The notes under the pieces: model-generated
Told to the model about the DNA's origin: nothing
Seen by the model: only the letters and a program-made list of their open reading frames with translations
Databases searched by the model: none
IMG/VR virus record: IMGVR_UViG_3300042562_000926
Location: 1 to 45,330 of that record
Reading direction: 5' to 3' (one strand)
Length of the DNA stretch: 45,330 bases
Origin: a virus
Translations under genes and position numbers: made by a program
Shown: positions 1 through 6,983 of the stretch, in pieces
Layout: each line of letters opens with the position of its first letter
How positions within the stretch are numbered: the first letter of the stretch is position 1

Positions 1-25
1 ATCTGATAGAGAGTTATTAATATTG

Positions 26-211
26 ATGAATCATCAGTTAACTTATCATTCTGAAAAACACGATGAATTGAAAAACACTTTAAAGTCAGTACAAGAAGAT
101 GTACATAAACTGCAACAGGATTTGTATGCAAGAAAAGGAATTTCAAAAGCGTGGGCTTTGATAGTAAGTTTATTTTCATTGATAGGAGTAGTACTAGCTT
201 ACAACAAATGA
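26..211 (+). CDS. XhlA-like small membrane protein (possibly 5' partial)
   Basis: This 61-residue protein has a charged, coiled-coil-like N-terminal half (about residues 10-37) and one C-terminal transmembrane helix (about residues 41-58) ending in a short Lys tail. That architecture is the one of XhlA-type haemolysin or holin-accessory proteins, which sit in the inner membrane and assist lysis; this is inference from layout and from the lysis genes that follow. The reading frame stays open to the window edge, so the true start may lie outside; ATG at 26 is the first ATG. Its TGA overlaps the ATG of the next gene (ATGA), which suggests translational coupling. Confidence 0.6.
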   Translation: MNHQLTYHSEKHDELKNTLKSVQEDVHKLQQDLYARKGISKAWALIVSLFSLIGVVLAYNK

Positions 212-645
212 GAAAGCACCTAGAAGTAGCATTGTTACAATTAGGAGTTGAAGAAGCTCCACGAGGCTCTAATTGGGGTAATGACATCGCTAAGTACTTA
301 CATAGTGTTGGCATTGACTTTCCAGCCTCTTGGTGTATGGCTTATGTCTATTGGTGTATGCAAGAAGCCTATGCAGAAGGTAATCCATTGTTTCGCACTG
401 GTGGAGTATTAAACCAATGGAATAAGACACCACTAGCAGCACGAAGTAAGACACCTGAAGTGGGTGATGTATTTATCATGGACTTTGGTAAAGGGCTAGG
501 TCATACTGGCTTTGTCTATGAGATAATAGGTGAACACATCATGACCATTGAGGGCAATAGTAATGATGAAGGGAGCAGAGAAGGATATGAGGTATGTATT
601 CGTTCACGTAAAATATCAACATGTAAAGGATTTATAAAAGTATAA
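208..645 (+). CDS. CHAP-type peptidoglycan hydrolase (endolysin), TIGR02594-like
   Basis: This is a 145-residue single-domain cysteine hydrolase that probably cleaves peptide bonds of the cell wall at lysis. The catalytic Cys is Cys43 in WCMAYV, the His is His99 in GLGHTGFV, and a polar third residue is offered by Glu115/Asn117 in IEGNSN. The N-terminal stretch around LGVEEAPRGSN matches the TIGR02594 family pattern. There is no signal peptide, so export must depend on the holin. A longer frame opens at 151, but ATG 208 overlaps the previous stop as ATGA and gives the family's normal N-terminus. It sits between two small membrane proteins, as expected for a lysis cassette. Confidence 0.85.
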   Translation: MRKHLEVALLQLGVEEAPRGSNWGNDIAKYLHSVGIDFPASWCMAYVYWCMQEAYAEGNPLFRTGGVLNQWNKTPLAARSKTPEVGDVFIMDFGKGLGHTGFVYEIIGEHIMTIEGNSNDEGSREGYEVCIRSRKISTCKGFIKV

Positions 646-647
646 AA

Positions 648-878
648 ATGGCTAAACTACAAATCGGTTGGAGTGAGTACATGAAACCTACTCCCAACAA
701 TGTTAAACTAATATTCGATAGTGCTGCAATCACTTTAGTAGCATTGACAACTACATTCGCTGAATCAGTTATGTCAGTTAAATTAATGATGGTAGGTGTG
801 GGCATTATGCAGATGGTAAGCAGATATATTGGATCAAAGGAAGTTGTTGAAACTCCAACAGAAGAAAACCATGATTAG
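648..878 (+). CDS. Putative holin
   Basis: A 76-residue protein with hydrophobic segments at about residues 24-40 and 43-60, followed by an acidic, polar tail rich in Glu and Thr. Small size, membrane segments, a charged tail and position directly behind the hydrolase and before the spanin make holin the best call. The holin would make the inner-membrane lesion that lets the hydrolase out. No family-specific motif was recognised, so the function rests on context. It starts two bases after the upstream stop and its end overlaps the next gene by eight bases. Confidence 0.6.
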   Translation: MAKLQIGWSEYMKPTPNNVKLIFDSAAITLVALTTTFAESVMSVKLMMVGVGIMQMVSRYIGSKEVVETPTEENHD

Positions 879-1395
879 TAGGAATCAAATTGATAGGCTT
901 TTTGTAGCCGGATTATTAATCTTGATGCTTTTATTCTTTTTGACTTCTTGTTGCCCAAAGATTACAGAGTCAATCACGACAAAGGTTGATACATTATACG
1001 TTTATAAAACTGACACAGTAATAGTACATGAGGTTGATACCTTTAGAACAGAGTTTAATGTGGATAGCCTGCTTGATATTTTAAATGGTCCAATACCGGC
1101 TAATCAAACATTATCTACAAATACACATAAAGGAGTTACAACAAAACTATCAGTAAAGAATGGCAAGTTAGTTTGTGAATCCACAATAGATAGTCTGCAA
1201 CACGTCATTGATAGCGTGCGTTCATCAGTAATAACAGTTACCAATGATGTTGTAAAGGTTAAGGAGATCAAAAAGCCTGATACATGGTTTGAGAAACTAC
1301 AAAAATGGTTTTTTTGGGTAGTCATTGCGTTATTTGTAGGTTATATAGTAGCCAAAACACAAACCTACTGGACAAGGTTTATACCTATTAGGTAG
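871..1395 (+). CDS. One-component spanin candidate (lipoprotein with C-terminal transmembrane helix)
   Basis: The 174-residue protein begins with a lipoprotein signal: a hydrophobic run at residues 11-24 and a lipobox LTSC with Cys27 as the predicted lipidation site. A long periplasmic middle rich in Val, Thr and Asp follows. The C-terminus has a transmembrane helix at about residues 147-165 flanked by Trp/Lys. One end in the outer membrane and the other in the inner membrane is the definition of a u-spanin (type example T1 gp11), which fuses the two membranes in the last lysis step. ATG 871 is preferred over the frame opening at 829 because it places the signal peptide at the N-terminus. No separate Rz/Rz1 pair is present nearby. 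Confidence 0.7.
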   Translation: MISRNQIDRLFVAGLLILMLLFFLTSCCPKITESITTKVDTLYVYKTDTVIVHEVDTFRTEFNVDSLLDILNGPIPANQTLSTNTHKGVTTKLSVKNGKLVCESTIDSLQHVIDSVRSSVITVTNDVVKVKEIKKPDTWFEKLQKWFFWVVIALFVGYIVAKTQTYWTRFIPIR

Positions 1396-1406
1396 TATTT
1401 TTCATC

Positions 1407-1670
1407 ATGAAGCCTCATACCAAACTCTATTTAGAGTCTTTCGGGTACACAACGGAAGACTTTATTGCTTGTGAGGTATGCGGAATGAAGGCAGTAGACA
1501 TACATCATATTGAAAGTCGAGGAATGGGAGGCACAAAACAAGCAGATACTATCGAAAATTTAATGGCTGTTTGTAGGCCATGCCATGTAAAGTACGGCGA
1601 CAAGAAGCAATACTTGGATTTTTTGAAGGATTTACATAACAAATCAATGAATTACGGAGGCGTCAAATAA
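1407..1670 (+). CDS. HNH endonuclease-like protein
   Basis: An 87-residue protein with the core of an HNH nuclease. Two CxxC zinc knuckles are visible (Cys22/Cys25 and Cys56/Cys59), with the HH pair His33-His34 in between, an Asn at NLM (residue 51) and a His after the second knuckle (His60). This fits the His-Me finger fold that cuts DNA with one metal ion. In phages such stand-alone HNH proteins act in packaging or as homing nucleases; here it stands between lysis and recombination genes and far from the terminase, so a specific role is not decided. Confidence 0.8.
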   Translation: MKPHTKLYLESFGYTTEDFIACEVCGMKAVDIHHIESRGMGGTKQADTIENLMAVCRPCHVKYGDKKQYLDFLKDLHNKSMNYGGVK

Positions 1671-1707
1671 TAGTTATTAACAATGCTCCAAAGTAATGTA
1701 AATAGTC

Positions 1708-1715
1708 TATATTTG
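1708..1715 (+). promoter_or_regulatory. Possible promoter -7 box TATATTTG before the exonuclease gene
   Basis: TATATTTG followed by C matches the Bacteroidota -7 consensus TAnnTTTG. It lies only nine bases before ATG 1725, so a transcript from it would have almost no leader. No good TTG element was found at the normal distance, so this is a weak call. Confidence 0.3.
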
Positions 1716-1724
1716 CATCACGAA

Positions 1725-2609
1725 ATGGATTCACCACCTATTACACAATCTTTAATTAAGGCACTCAGCGACTACGCATTTGACAGAGAGTGCGGAAAAC
1801 GCATTGAGGCTCAATACTTAGAAGGCATTGAATTTTCTCCAAGCGATGCTATGCTTGTCGGCATCTATTTTGAGTATAGCGCCTTTGGGACATTCCCTAA
1901 GAATGGTAAACGCCCTATACCTAAGACAACGAAAAGCAAGAAAGGGCAGTCGGATAAGCAAGGCACATTAACTAAACCCTATGAGATAGCGGTAGCCCAA
2001 GCAGAGAAGATAAAGGCAGGACTTAAACACCATGGCCTTAAAATAATCGGCAAAGGGGAAAAGTTACGGCATGTGATGGACGATGGAACCGTTGTAGAGG
2101 GAACTACCGATTTGCGATTAGAGACTACTAAGCCTTTAGTCATATATAATCATGAAACAGGACATGTAGCAAAAACAATTCCTGCAGGAGTAATGATTAT
2201 AGGGGATGCTAAAAGTACTGGCTTGTTAGGGGATAGAGGCAAATGGTCCGAGATGGGTTGGCACATTGACTTTGTAGATCAAAAGCCAAGGCTATTAATA
2301 CAAGCAGTCCATTATACTTATCTAGCAAGAAATATTTATGGATTAGACGAAGTTCCTTTTATATTCTTTGTCTACTCGCAGTCGAATGATATCTCGGCGA
2401 TGATGCTACACGTCACTATTGATCCCGAGAGATACCCAATACATGAAGAAACAATAGTAACAACAAGAAGGTTACTAGAATTAGAAATAAGACTAGGCTC
2501 CGATGGTTTTAGGGCAAAGCCCGAATTGGAGCGATGTGGAAGTTGCGACTTATTTGCTCATTGTAAAGATCGAATGGAATACCCTAAAATATTTAACATA
2601 AATTACTAA
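1725..2609 (+). CDS. PD-(D/E)XK superfamily exonuclease (Cas4/RecB-nuclease-like)
   Basis: A 294-residue protein with the features of a RecB-like nuclease: an acidic residue in GTTDLRLE (Asp129), the D-x-K signature GDAKSTG (Asp161, Lys163), a QAVHYTYL helix in the position of the conserved Q-x3-Y motif, and a C-terminal cysteine group RCGSCDLFAHC (Cys271, 274, 280) like the metal-cluster region of Cas4/AddB-type nucleases. It would resect DNA for the annealing protein encoded downstream. The frame also opens at ATG 1683, but the ITQSLIKALSDY beginning of the fold fits ATG 1725. The next gene starts in its stop (TAATG). Confidence 0.75.
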   Translation: MDSPPITQSLIKALSDYAFDRECGKRIEAQYLEGIEFSPSDAMLVGIYFEYSAFGTFPKNGKRPIPKTTKSKKGQSDKQGTLTKPYEIAVAQAEKIKAGLKHHGLKIIGKGEKLRHVMDDGTVVEGTTDLRLETTKPLVIYNHETGHVAKTIPAGVMIIGDAKSTGLLGDRGKWSEMGWHIDFVDQKPRLLIQAVHYTYLARNIYGLDEVPFIFFVYSQSNDISAMMLHVTIDPERYPIHEETIVTTRRLLELEIRLGSDGFRAKPELERCGSCDLFAHCKDRMEYPKIFNINY

Positions 2610-2863
2610 TGGAATTTGAATTAAAAGACTGGAAGCCTAAAATGGCTAAGGTTTATGCTGCCAAATTTAAAAACAAAGATTGCGAAGTCTGTAATAAAAA
2701 AAAGAGAATTATGGACATTCAGTTCATGAAAGAACTAAAAAACTATCAAGAAAGATTCTCTTCTCAAAATTTAATTTTATTGTGCAAAAAATGCACGTTA
2801 CAATTTCATGGAAAGGATTTGTATATAGGGATGCTTAAATTAAAACACCAACAAACAATATGA
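2609..2863 (+). CDS. Small zinc-finger protein, degenerate HNH-like
   Basis: An 84-residue, Lys-rich protein with two CxxC knuckles (CEVC and CKKC) separated by about 40 residues, then a histidine in LQFHGKD. The spacing is that of a small HNH or treble-clef fold and is similar to the HNH protein at 1407, but the His-His dyad between the knuckles is missing, so it may bind DNA without cutting. It begins inside the stop of the exonuclease gene and ends in an ATGA overlap with the small gene that follows, so it is part of a coupled operon. Confidence 0.6.
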   Translation: MEFELKDWKPKMAKVYAAKFKNKDCEVCNKKKRIMDIQFMKELKNYQERFSSQNLILLCKKCTLQFHGKDLYIGMLKLKHQQTI

Positions 2864-3006
2864 AGTGCGGAATATTGTTTAGGCCTTTGAGCCTATGGAT
2901 TGGATTTCATTATAGCATATATAACAGAAGGTTATGTATTAATATAATACCATGCATAACTATTTGGATAACATTAAAACAAGGCAATTGCCCATATAAA
3001 CACTAA
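2860..3006 (+). CDS. Small conserved-type phage protein (48 residues)
   Basis: This short frame starts with an ATGA overlap with the upstream stop and ends five bases before the next ATG, filling an otherwise empty 147-base gap exactly. The product is rich in aromatic, Cys, Ile and Arg residues, with a central stretch WIGFHYSIYNRRLCINIIPC. From memory, proteins with the pattern W-I-G-x-H-Y-S-x-Y-N-x-R-x-C-I-N recur as tiny unnamed proteins in Bacteroidota phages, but I could not check this. The function is unknown. Confidence 0.6.
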   Translation: MKCGILFRPLSLWIGFHYSIYNRRLCINIIPCITIWITLKQGNCPYKH

Positions 3007-3010
3007 AATA

Positions 3011-3904
3011 ATGACAAACGAAGACGAATTTATCCACCCAGCAGTAGAGGTACTGCCTAACGACACTATCAGACAGCAAGAGGCTGCCATGATTGACATT
3101 CAAATAGCTACGGCTAACAAGTACCCAAGAAACTTAACTAAGACATTATCCAATGTGCTTGCAGAGGTAAAGATGTCAAAGGAGGTTGCGGAGGCGTGTT
3201 CTTATTCTCTAAAGAGAGGAGGCAAAACAATTTCAGGACCTTCGGTACACTTAGCGAAGATTGTAGCCCGACACTTTAAAAATTGCAGAATAGCATCACG
3301 AGTAATTGATGTTGGCGAAACTTATGTAACAACGCAAGGAGTATTCCATGATATTGAGAATAACATAGCATGGTCAGTAGAGGTATTGCGTAGGATTACA
3401 GATAGAGATGGTAAACGCTTTAATGACGATATGATTGTTGTTACTGCCAATGCAGGGTTAAGTATTGCAACACGCCAAGCAATATTTGCAGGAGTATCGC
3501 CAGGAATTGTAGATCAGGCATTAAAGGCAGCACAAAACAAGGTATTAGGCATCGCCGATGGTGCAGACTTTGTAGCAACAAGGACTGATTGGTTTAAGAG
3601 AGTATCTGAAGCTTTTGATGGGGTAAAAGAGTCTGACATTCTTCGAGCATTAGGGAAACAAGCAATAAGCCATGTTACGGCCAACGATTTACAAATATTA
3701 GTAGGCATGGTGCAAGCCATTAAAGATGGGGACTCTACCGTTGATCTTACTTTTAAAACAATTGAAAACTCTGGTGGCGCAGCGAATAATACCAACGCTA
3801 ACATTAAGGCTGCGCTTGATGAAGCAGAAAAAAAGATTAAAGAAAAAGACAAGAGTTCAAAAACAAACGATCAAGCAGGAGACTTGTCAAAACTAAAAGA
3901 CTAA
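3011..3904 (+). CDS. Conserved phage protein, candidate single-strand annealing recombinase
   Basis: A 297-residue protein without a signal or membrane segment. The central part has the ordered blocks LKRGGKTISGPSVHLAKI, TQGVFHDIENNIAWSVEV, RRITDRDGKRFNDDMI and TANAGLSIATRQAIF; I recall these blocks from a widespread phage family usually found next to RecB-like nucleases. The C-terminal 50 residues are a charged, disordered tail rich in Lys, Asn and Asp, as in proteins that bind partners such as SSB. Nuclease upstream and SMC-like ATPase plus an ssDNA-binding protein downstream support a role in recombination. The annealing function itself is inferred, not shown by a catalytic motif. Confidence 0.55.
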   Translation: MTNEDEFIHPAVEVLPNDTIRQQEAAMIDIQIATANKYPRNLTKTLSNVLAEVKMSKEVAEACSYSLKRGGKTISGPSVHLAKIVARHFKNCRIASRVIDVGETYVTTQGVFHDIENNIAWSVEVLRRITDRDGKRFNDDMIVVTANAGLSIATRQAIFAGVSPGIVDQALKAAQNKVLGIADGADFVATRTDWFKRVSEAFDGVKESDILRALGKQAISHVTANDLQILVGMVQAIKDGDSTVDLTFKTIENSGGAANNTNANIKAALDEAEKKIKEKDKSSKTNDQAGDLSKLKD

Positions 3905-4159
3905 ATGGACATAAAAATATCAACAAGGGCTTCTATCCTATATGGAACTAAGAGGTCGGAGGTAAGCGAACAGTTGTCAAAGCTATTTCATCTAAACATT
4001 CTTGTAAAAACAGGAATAGCAGAGCAACTAGGGATGGGTAGAACTACCCTTGACAGAAAACTATCTCTTCATACGTGGACTATTGAAGAAATACAGACAC
4101 TTATTACAATGGGTGTGTTAGACATAAAGACGAATCACCAAACACAAGCAAATGATTAA
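3905..4159 (+). CDS. Small helix-turn-helix-like protein
   Basis: An 84-residue protein that follows the previous stop directly. Residues 37-60 (GIAEQLGMGRTTLDRKLS) look like a helix-turn-helix of the Cro/XRE or resolvase kind, where LGMGRTTLDRKL would be the recognition helix. The rest is mainly helical. It overlaps the ATPase gene by eight bases, so it belongs to the recombination operon and may set its expression; this role is inference. Confidence 0.5.
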   Translation: MDIKISTRASILYGTKRSEVSEQLSKLFHLNILVKTGIAEQLGMGRTTLDRKLSLHTWTIEEIQTLITMGVLDIKTNHQTQAND

Positions 4160-5753
4160 ACAACTATTAGTGCTAACCGAAGAGGAGAAAATGCGCCTCT
4201 TCGCAGCGAAAAAAGAAAATGCTTCTAGTGGCGTGTGGGTTGCTATCGCTAAGGCAAGAGACTTTGAAGTAACCTCTTTGGAGGAGACAGAAACAAAAGG
4301 GCATTATTTAGTGTCGTATAACTCCAAAGAAGTGGTGCAAGAAGAACCTAAAGGAACAAAAGATTTAGAGTTTATCCATGAAAAAGGAGTTGATATTGCA
4401 GTACAAGAAGTAGACTCATCTTTATCTCCCATCAAGCTAAAGTCTTTAGTATCTGAAAACTTTAAAAAGCTAAACATAACCATTGAGGCTGAAGGACGAG
4501 GGTTTATGTTACGAGGAGACAATGCAGTTGGCAAATCCTCGGTATTGGATGCTATATGGACAACCCTTCAAGGGATGAAAGGCAACGACACTCCAGAACC
4601 TATTCAGCAAGGTAAGGAGTCTGCACAGAATACTGTTGAACTTATTATTCAACAAGAGCTAGAGATAAATGGCGATATTCTAAAGGAAGGAACTATCATC
4701 AAGGCTACAAGGACGTTTACACAAGGAGGTAGCACATTAAACGTAAAAATTGATGGCAAAACCGCTAAGTCTCCTGCAACACTTTTGACATGGATTATTG
4801 GAGAGTCTACGATTACAGATCCTTCTGATTTATGGTCGATGAAAAACATTGACCTTAAAAAATATCTTACCCGACTATCGGGAATTGAGCATAAGCTTGA
4901 TGATGTTGAAGGAAGAAAGAAAATTGTTTATGACAAAAAGTTTGCCGTAGAACAAGAGATATTGCGCTTTGAGAAGGATCTTGCAGAGTTTAGTGAGATA
5001 GACGCCCACATGGAGCCGGTAGACTTGACACAAATACAAAAAGACATTCAGCACAGAATGGATTTAGCGGAGGAGTTGAAGTTAAAGCAAAAGGCTTTAC
5101 AAGATGTAAATATAGACTATACCATCAAGCGTCAGAACATAGAGGTAACAATGGAAGATATCGCAACTACAAAAAGAAAGCTACAAGCCCTTGAAGAGTC
5201 GCTTGCAGGTCAACAAGAAGCCTATAACGACAAAACACGCCATCAAGAATCATTGGCAATAGTTGAACAAGCAGAAAAGGCCTACAATGAATGTGAGGAC
5301 AAGGGAGATCAGCTAAAAACATTGGAAGCGGACCAAAAGAAATATTTTCAAGCGCAAGAAAAGAAAAAGTTAATTGAGCGAGTAAATGTACAGAAAGACA
5401 TACAATCCAATGTGATGTTAGAAGTCGGGGCTATTGAGCGAGAACGCAAGCAGTTGTTTGCTTCCGCAAAGATGCCAATAGAATTTTTGACTATCACAGA
5501 AGATGGGGTGCAGTACAAAGGAGTGCCATTAGCTAAAGATCAGATTAGCGAAGCAGAAGGATTAGAGTTATGCATGGATATCTTAATTGCCGAAAAGCCT
5601 AACTTAAGATTAATAAGTTGCAAGTACGGACATGCATTAAGCACCAAGACATTAGAAAGGGTATTGCGTAAAGCTAAGTACCAAGACTATCAAATTATCA
5701 TCGAGCGAGTAGCCGACAATCAAACATTAGAAGTAGAATTCTTAGAAAAATAA
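4152..5753 (+). CDS. SMC/SbcC-like AAA ATPase with coiled coil
   Basis: The 533-residue protein has a Walker A motif GDNAVGKSS at residues 122-130, then a long Glu/Lys/Gln-rich coiled coil from about residue 255 to 450. A C-terminal lobe contains LISCKYGHALSTKTLERVL, where the second ATPase half would be. This is the split-ATPase, coiled-coil layout of RecF/SbcC/Rad50-type enzymes, which hold and process DNA ends. The first 100 residues form an extra N-terminal region not typical of the family. A classic acidic Walker B is not obvious, so the C-terminal half is either divergent or reduced. It lies in the recombination operon. Confidence 0.7.
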   Translation: MIKQLLVLTEEEKMRLFAAKKENASSGVWVAIAKARDFEVTSLEETETKGHYLVSYNSKEVVQEEPKGTKDLEFIHEKGVDIAVQEVDSSLSPIKLKSLVSENFKKLNITIEAEGRGFMLRGDNAVGKSSVLDAIWTTLQGMKGNDTPEPIQQGKESAQNTVELIIQQELEINGDILKEGTIIKATRTFTQGGSTLNVKIDGKTAKSPATLLTWIIGESTITDPSDLWSMKNIDLKKYLTRLSGIEHKLDDVEGRKKIVYDKKFAVEQEILRFEKDLAEFSEIDAHMEPVDLTQIQKDIQHRMDLAEELKLKQKALQDVNIDYTIKRQNIEVTMEDIATTKRKLQALEESLAGQQEAYNDKTRHQESLAIVEQAEKAYNECEDKGDQLKTLEADQKKYFQAQEKKKLIERVNVQKDIQSNVMLEVGAIERERKQLFASAKMPIEFLTITEDGVQYKGVPLAKDQISEAEGLELCMDILIAEKPNLRLISCKYGHALSTKTLERVLRKAKYQDYQIIIERVADNQTLEVEFLEK

Positions 5754-5760
5754 AAAAAAC

Positions 5761-6072
5761 ATGAAAACATTTAACAATTGTAAGGTAATAAAGAAATTAC
5801 CAGCAGAGTCGATAAGCGACAAGCATCAAAAGGCAGCCTTAATATTATTGTCTCAAGAAGAATACGAGAAGGAGTTTAGGGTAGACTTCTGGAACGCAGC
5901 CATTAAGCAGATGGACGCTATAAAAGTTGGCGATGTTGTAAGTGGGACTATGTCTGTTTCATCAAGAGAGCATAATGGAAGATGGTATTCTGACATTAAG
6001 GCTAACAAGATCCAAGTGGATTCTGCCAAACAAGTAGATTCTTATCCTCCGCACTCTAGCTTTCCTGTTTAG
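5761..6072 (+). CDS. DUF3127-like OB-fold ssDNA-binding protein
   Basis: A 103-residue protein with the pattern of DUF3127: a beta-rich core ending in VGDVVSGTMSVSSREHNGRWYSDIKANKI. The R-E-x-N-G-R-W-Y-x-D-I-K-A block is the diagnostic part, and the Trp/Tyr are probably ssDNA contacts. DUF3127 proteins are regarded as single-stranded DNA-binding proteins in Bacteroidota phages. The tail ends with Pro and Phe residues, reminiscent of SSB interaction tips. It sits directly after the SMC-like ATPase, which fits a role protecting the strands made by the exonuclease. Confidence 0.7.
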   Translation: MKTFNNCKVIKKLPAESISDKHQKAALILLSQEEYEKEFRVDFWNAAIKQMDAIKVGDVVSGTMSVSSREHNGRWYSDIKANKIQVDSAKQVDSYPPHSSFPV

Positions 6073-6078
6073 GCTAAG

Positions 6079-6378
6079 ATGCACTATCAACACATAGACG
6101 AGATTAAGCGCAGAAGGGTATATCTTGAAGAGACCTACTTTTTAGTGGTAGACTTTATCGAGATATACTCTGAGGCGTTAAATAGCTCACTTGGATATAG
6201 AAAAGGTCAACTACAATCAATACTAAAAAATCTTGTATTAAGAAAGGAAGTCCTTGTACGTGAGTTACACGAAGTAGACACTATGATTAGTGATAGGATT
6301 CCATTTCAAGAAATAACCCTTCAAGACTATATGTTTGGAGACATAAAAGTAACTACAATAACAACCATTAATAAATGA
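6079..6378 (+). CDS. Hypothetical protein
   Basis: A 99-residue, mainly helical protein with alternating basic and acidic residues (for example LKNLVLRKEVLVRELHEVD), which could form a short coiled coil at residues 43-70. No known family was recognised. It follows the ssDNA-binding protein after six bases and ends in an ATGA overlap with the next gene, so it is translated with the recombination genes. Confidence 0.6.
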   Translation: MHYQHIDEIKRRRVYLEETYFLVVDFIEIYSEALNSSLGYRKGQLQSILKNLVLRKEVLVRELHEVDTMISDRIPFQEITLQDYMFGDIKVTTITTINK

Positions 6379-6905
6379 CCAACTACATCATTAAAAAAGG
6401 CTCAAGAACGAGCAGTCCAAGTATCAGTAAATGGTGCGTCAACCAAAACACACTTACTGCTAGATTCAAACTAGGAGAATCATTTAGTCAGCTCTATGAG
6501 GTTGCTGATAACTCCACCCATAAGATAATAGGCTTAGCTGATCTACTAGGTAGAAACAGCATAAGGATGGGATTTAGGCGAAAGCCAACAGATACCTTTA
6601 AAGATGAATTTGTGCCGGTGGCATATCTGCATATTGATGGTAAGATTCAATATCCTAAGATTGAAGGTATCATTCTAAAGACTGGTAAGACTTATGAAGT
6701 AACTATCTACAAAAATGCGTTTGGATATTATGACATCAAGCTTGATGCTTTAGATGACTATGGATATGTCATTCATTCTACACAATACTTATCCCTAGTG
6801 CAGTTACCAAGTAGTTGCAAGAGATTGCAAGGCATCTATATAGAGTTTGGTAGTAAACCAAGTCTGTTCAACTTGGATATGGAAGTAGAATATGTTTTAG
6901 GGTAA
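6375..6905 (+). CDS. Hypothetical protein, paralogue of the gene at 17661-18221
   Basis: A 176-residue, beta-rich soluble protein of unknown function. Its core HKIIGLADLLGRNSIRMG is clearly related to HKVAGISDLFGRNSVRLG in the leftward gene at 17661-18221, and the order of flanking hydrophobic blocks (an N-terminal IIxxG region, an x-YLHIDGK / x-YIHRKGN block, a YYDIKLD / YYLDICR block) is kept too. Two diverged copies in opposite arms of one phage suggest a useful building block, for example a jelly-roll or sensor domain, but nothing specific can be claimed. The start overlaps the previous stop as ATGA. Confidence 0.65.
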   Translation: MTNYIIKKGSRTSSPSISKWCVNQNTLTARFKLGESFSQLYEVADNSTHKIIGLADLLGRNSIRMGFRRKPTDTFKDEFVPVAYLHIDGKIQYPKIEGIILKTGKTYEVTIYKNAFGYYDIKLDALDDYGYVIHSTQYLSLVQLPSSCKRLQGIYIEFGSKPSLFNLDMEVEYVLG

Positions 6906-6983
6906 CGCATAACGTTCCCGTGCTTGGCGATGTGCGGGACAAAAATATACTAAACTTTCGATTAATCACAAAACATAACAAAA
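6906..6983 (+). repeat. attC-like / cassette-border sequence upstream of methyltransferase
   Basis: Directly after the upstream stop comes GCATAACGTTCCCGTGCTTG, followed by GCGATGTGCGGGAC. GTTCCCG and CGGGAC can pair imperfectly, so the segment can fold back. A similar GCCTAACG stretch lies just behind the methyltransferase at about 7701. Borders of this TAACG type resemble the ends of integron-like gene cassettes and intergenic repeats seen in Bacteroidota genomes. Only this one gene is enclosed. Confidence 0.4.

Noticed and set aside
2880-2895. TAGGC/GCCTA hairpin as terminator
   Set aside because: The stem is only five pairs with no T-run, and the site lies inside the proposed 48-codon gene.
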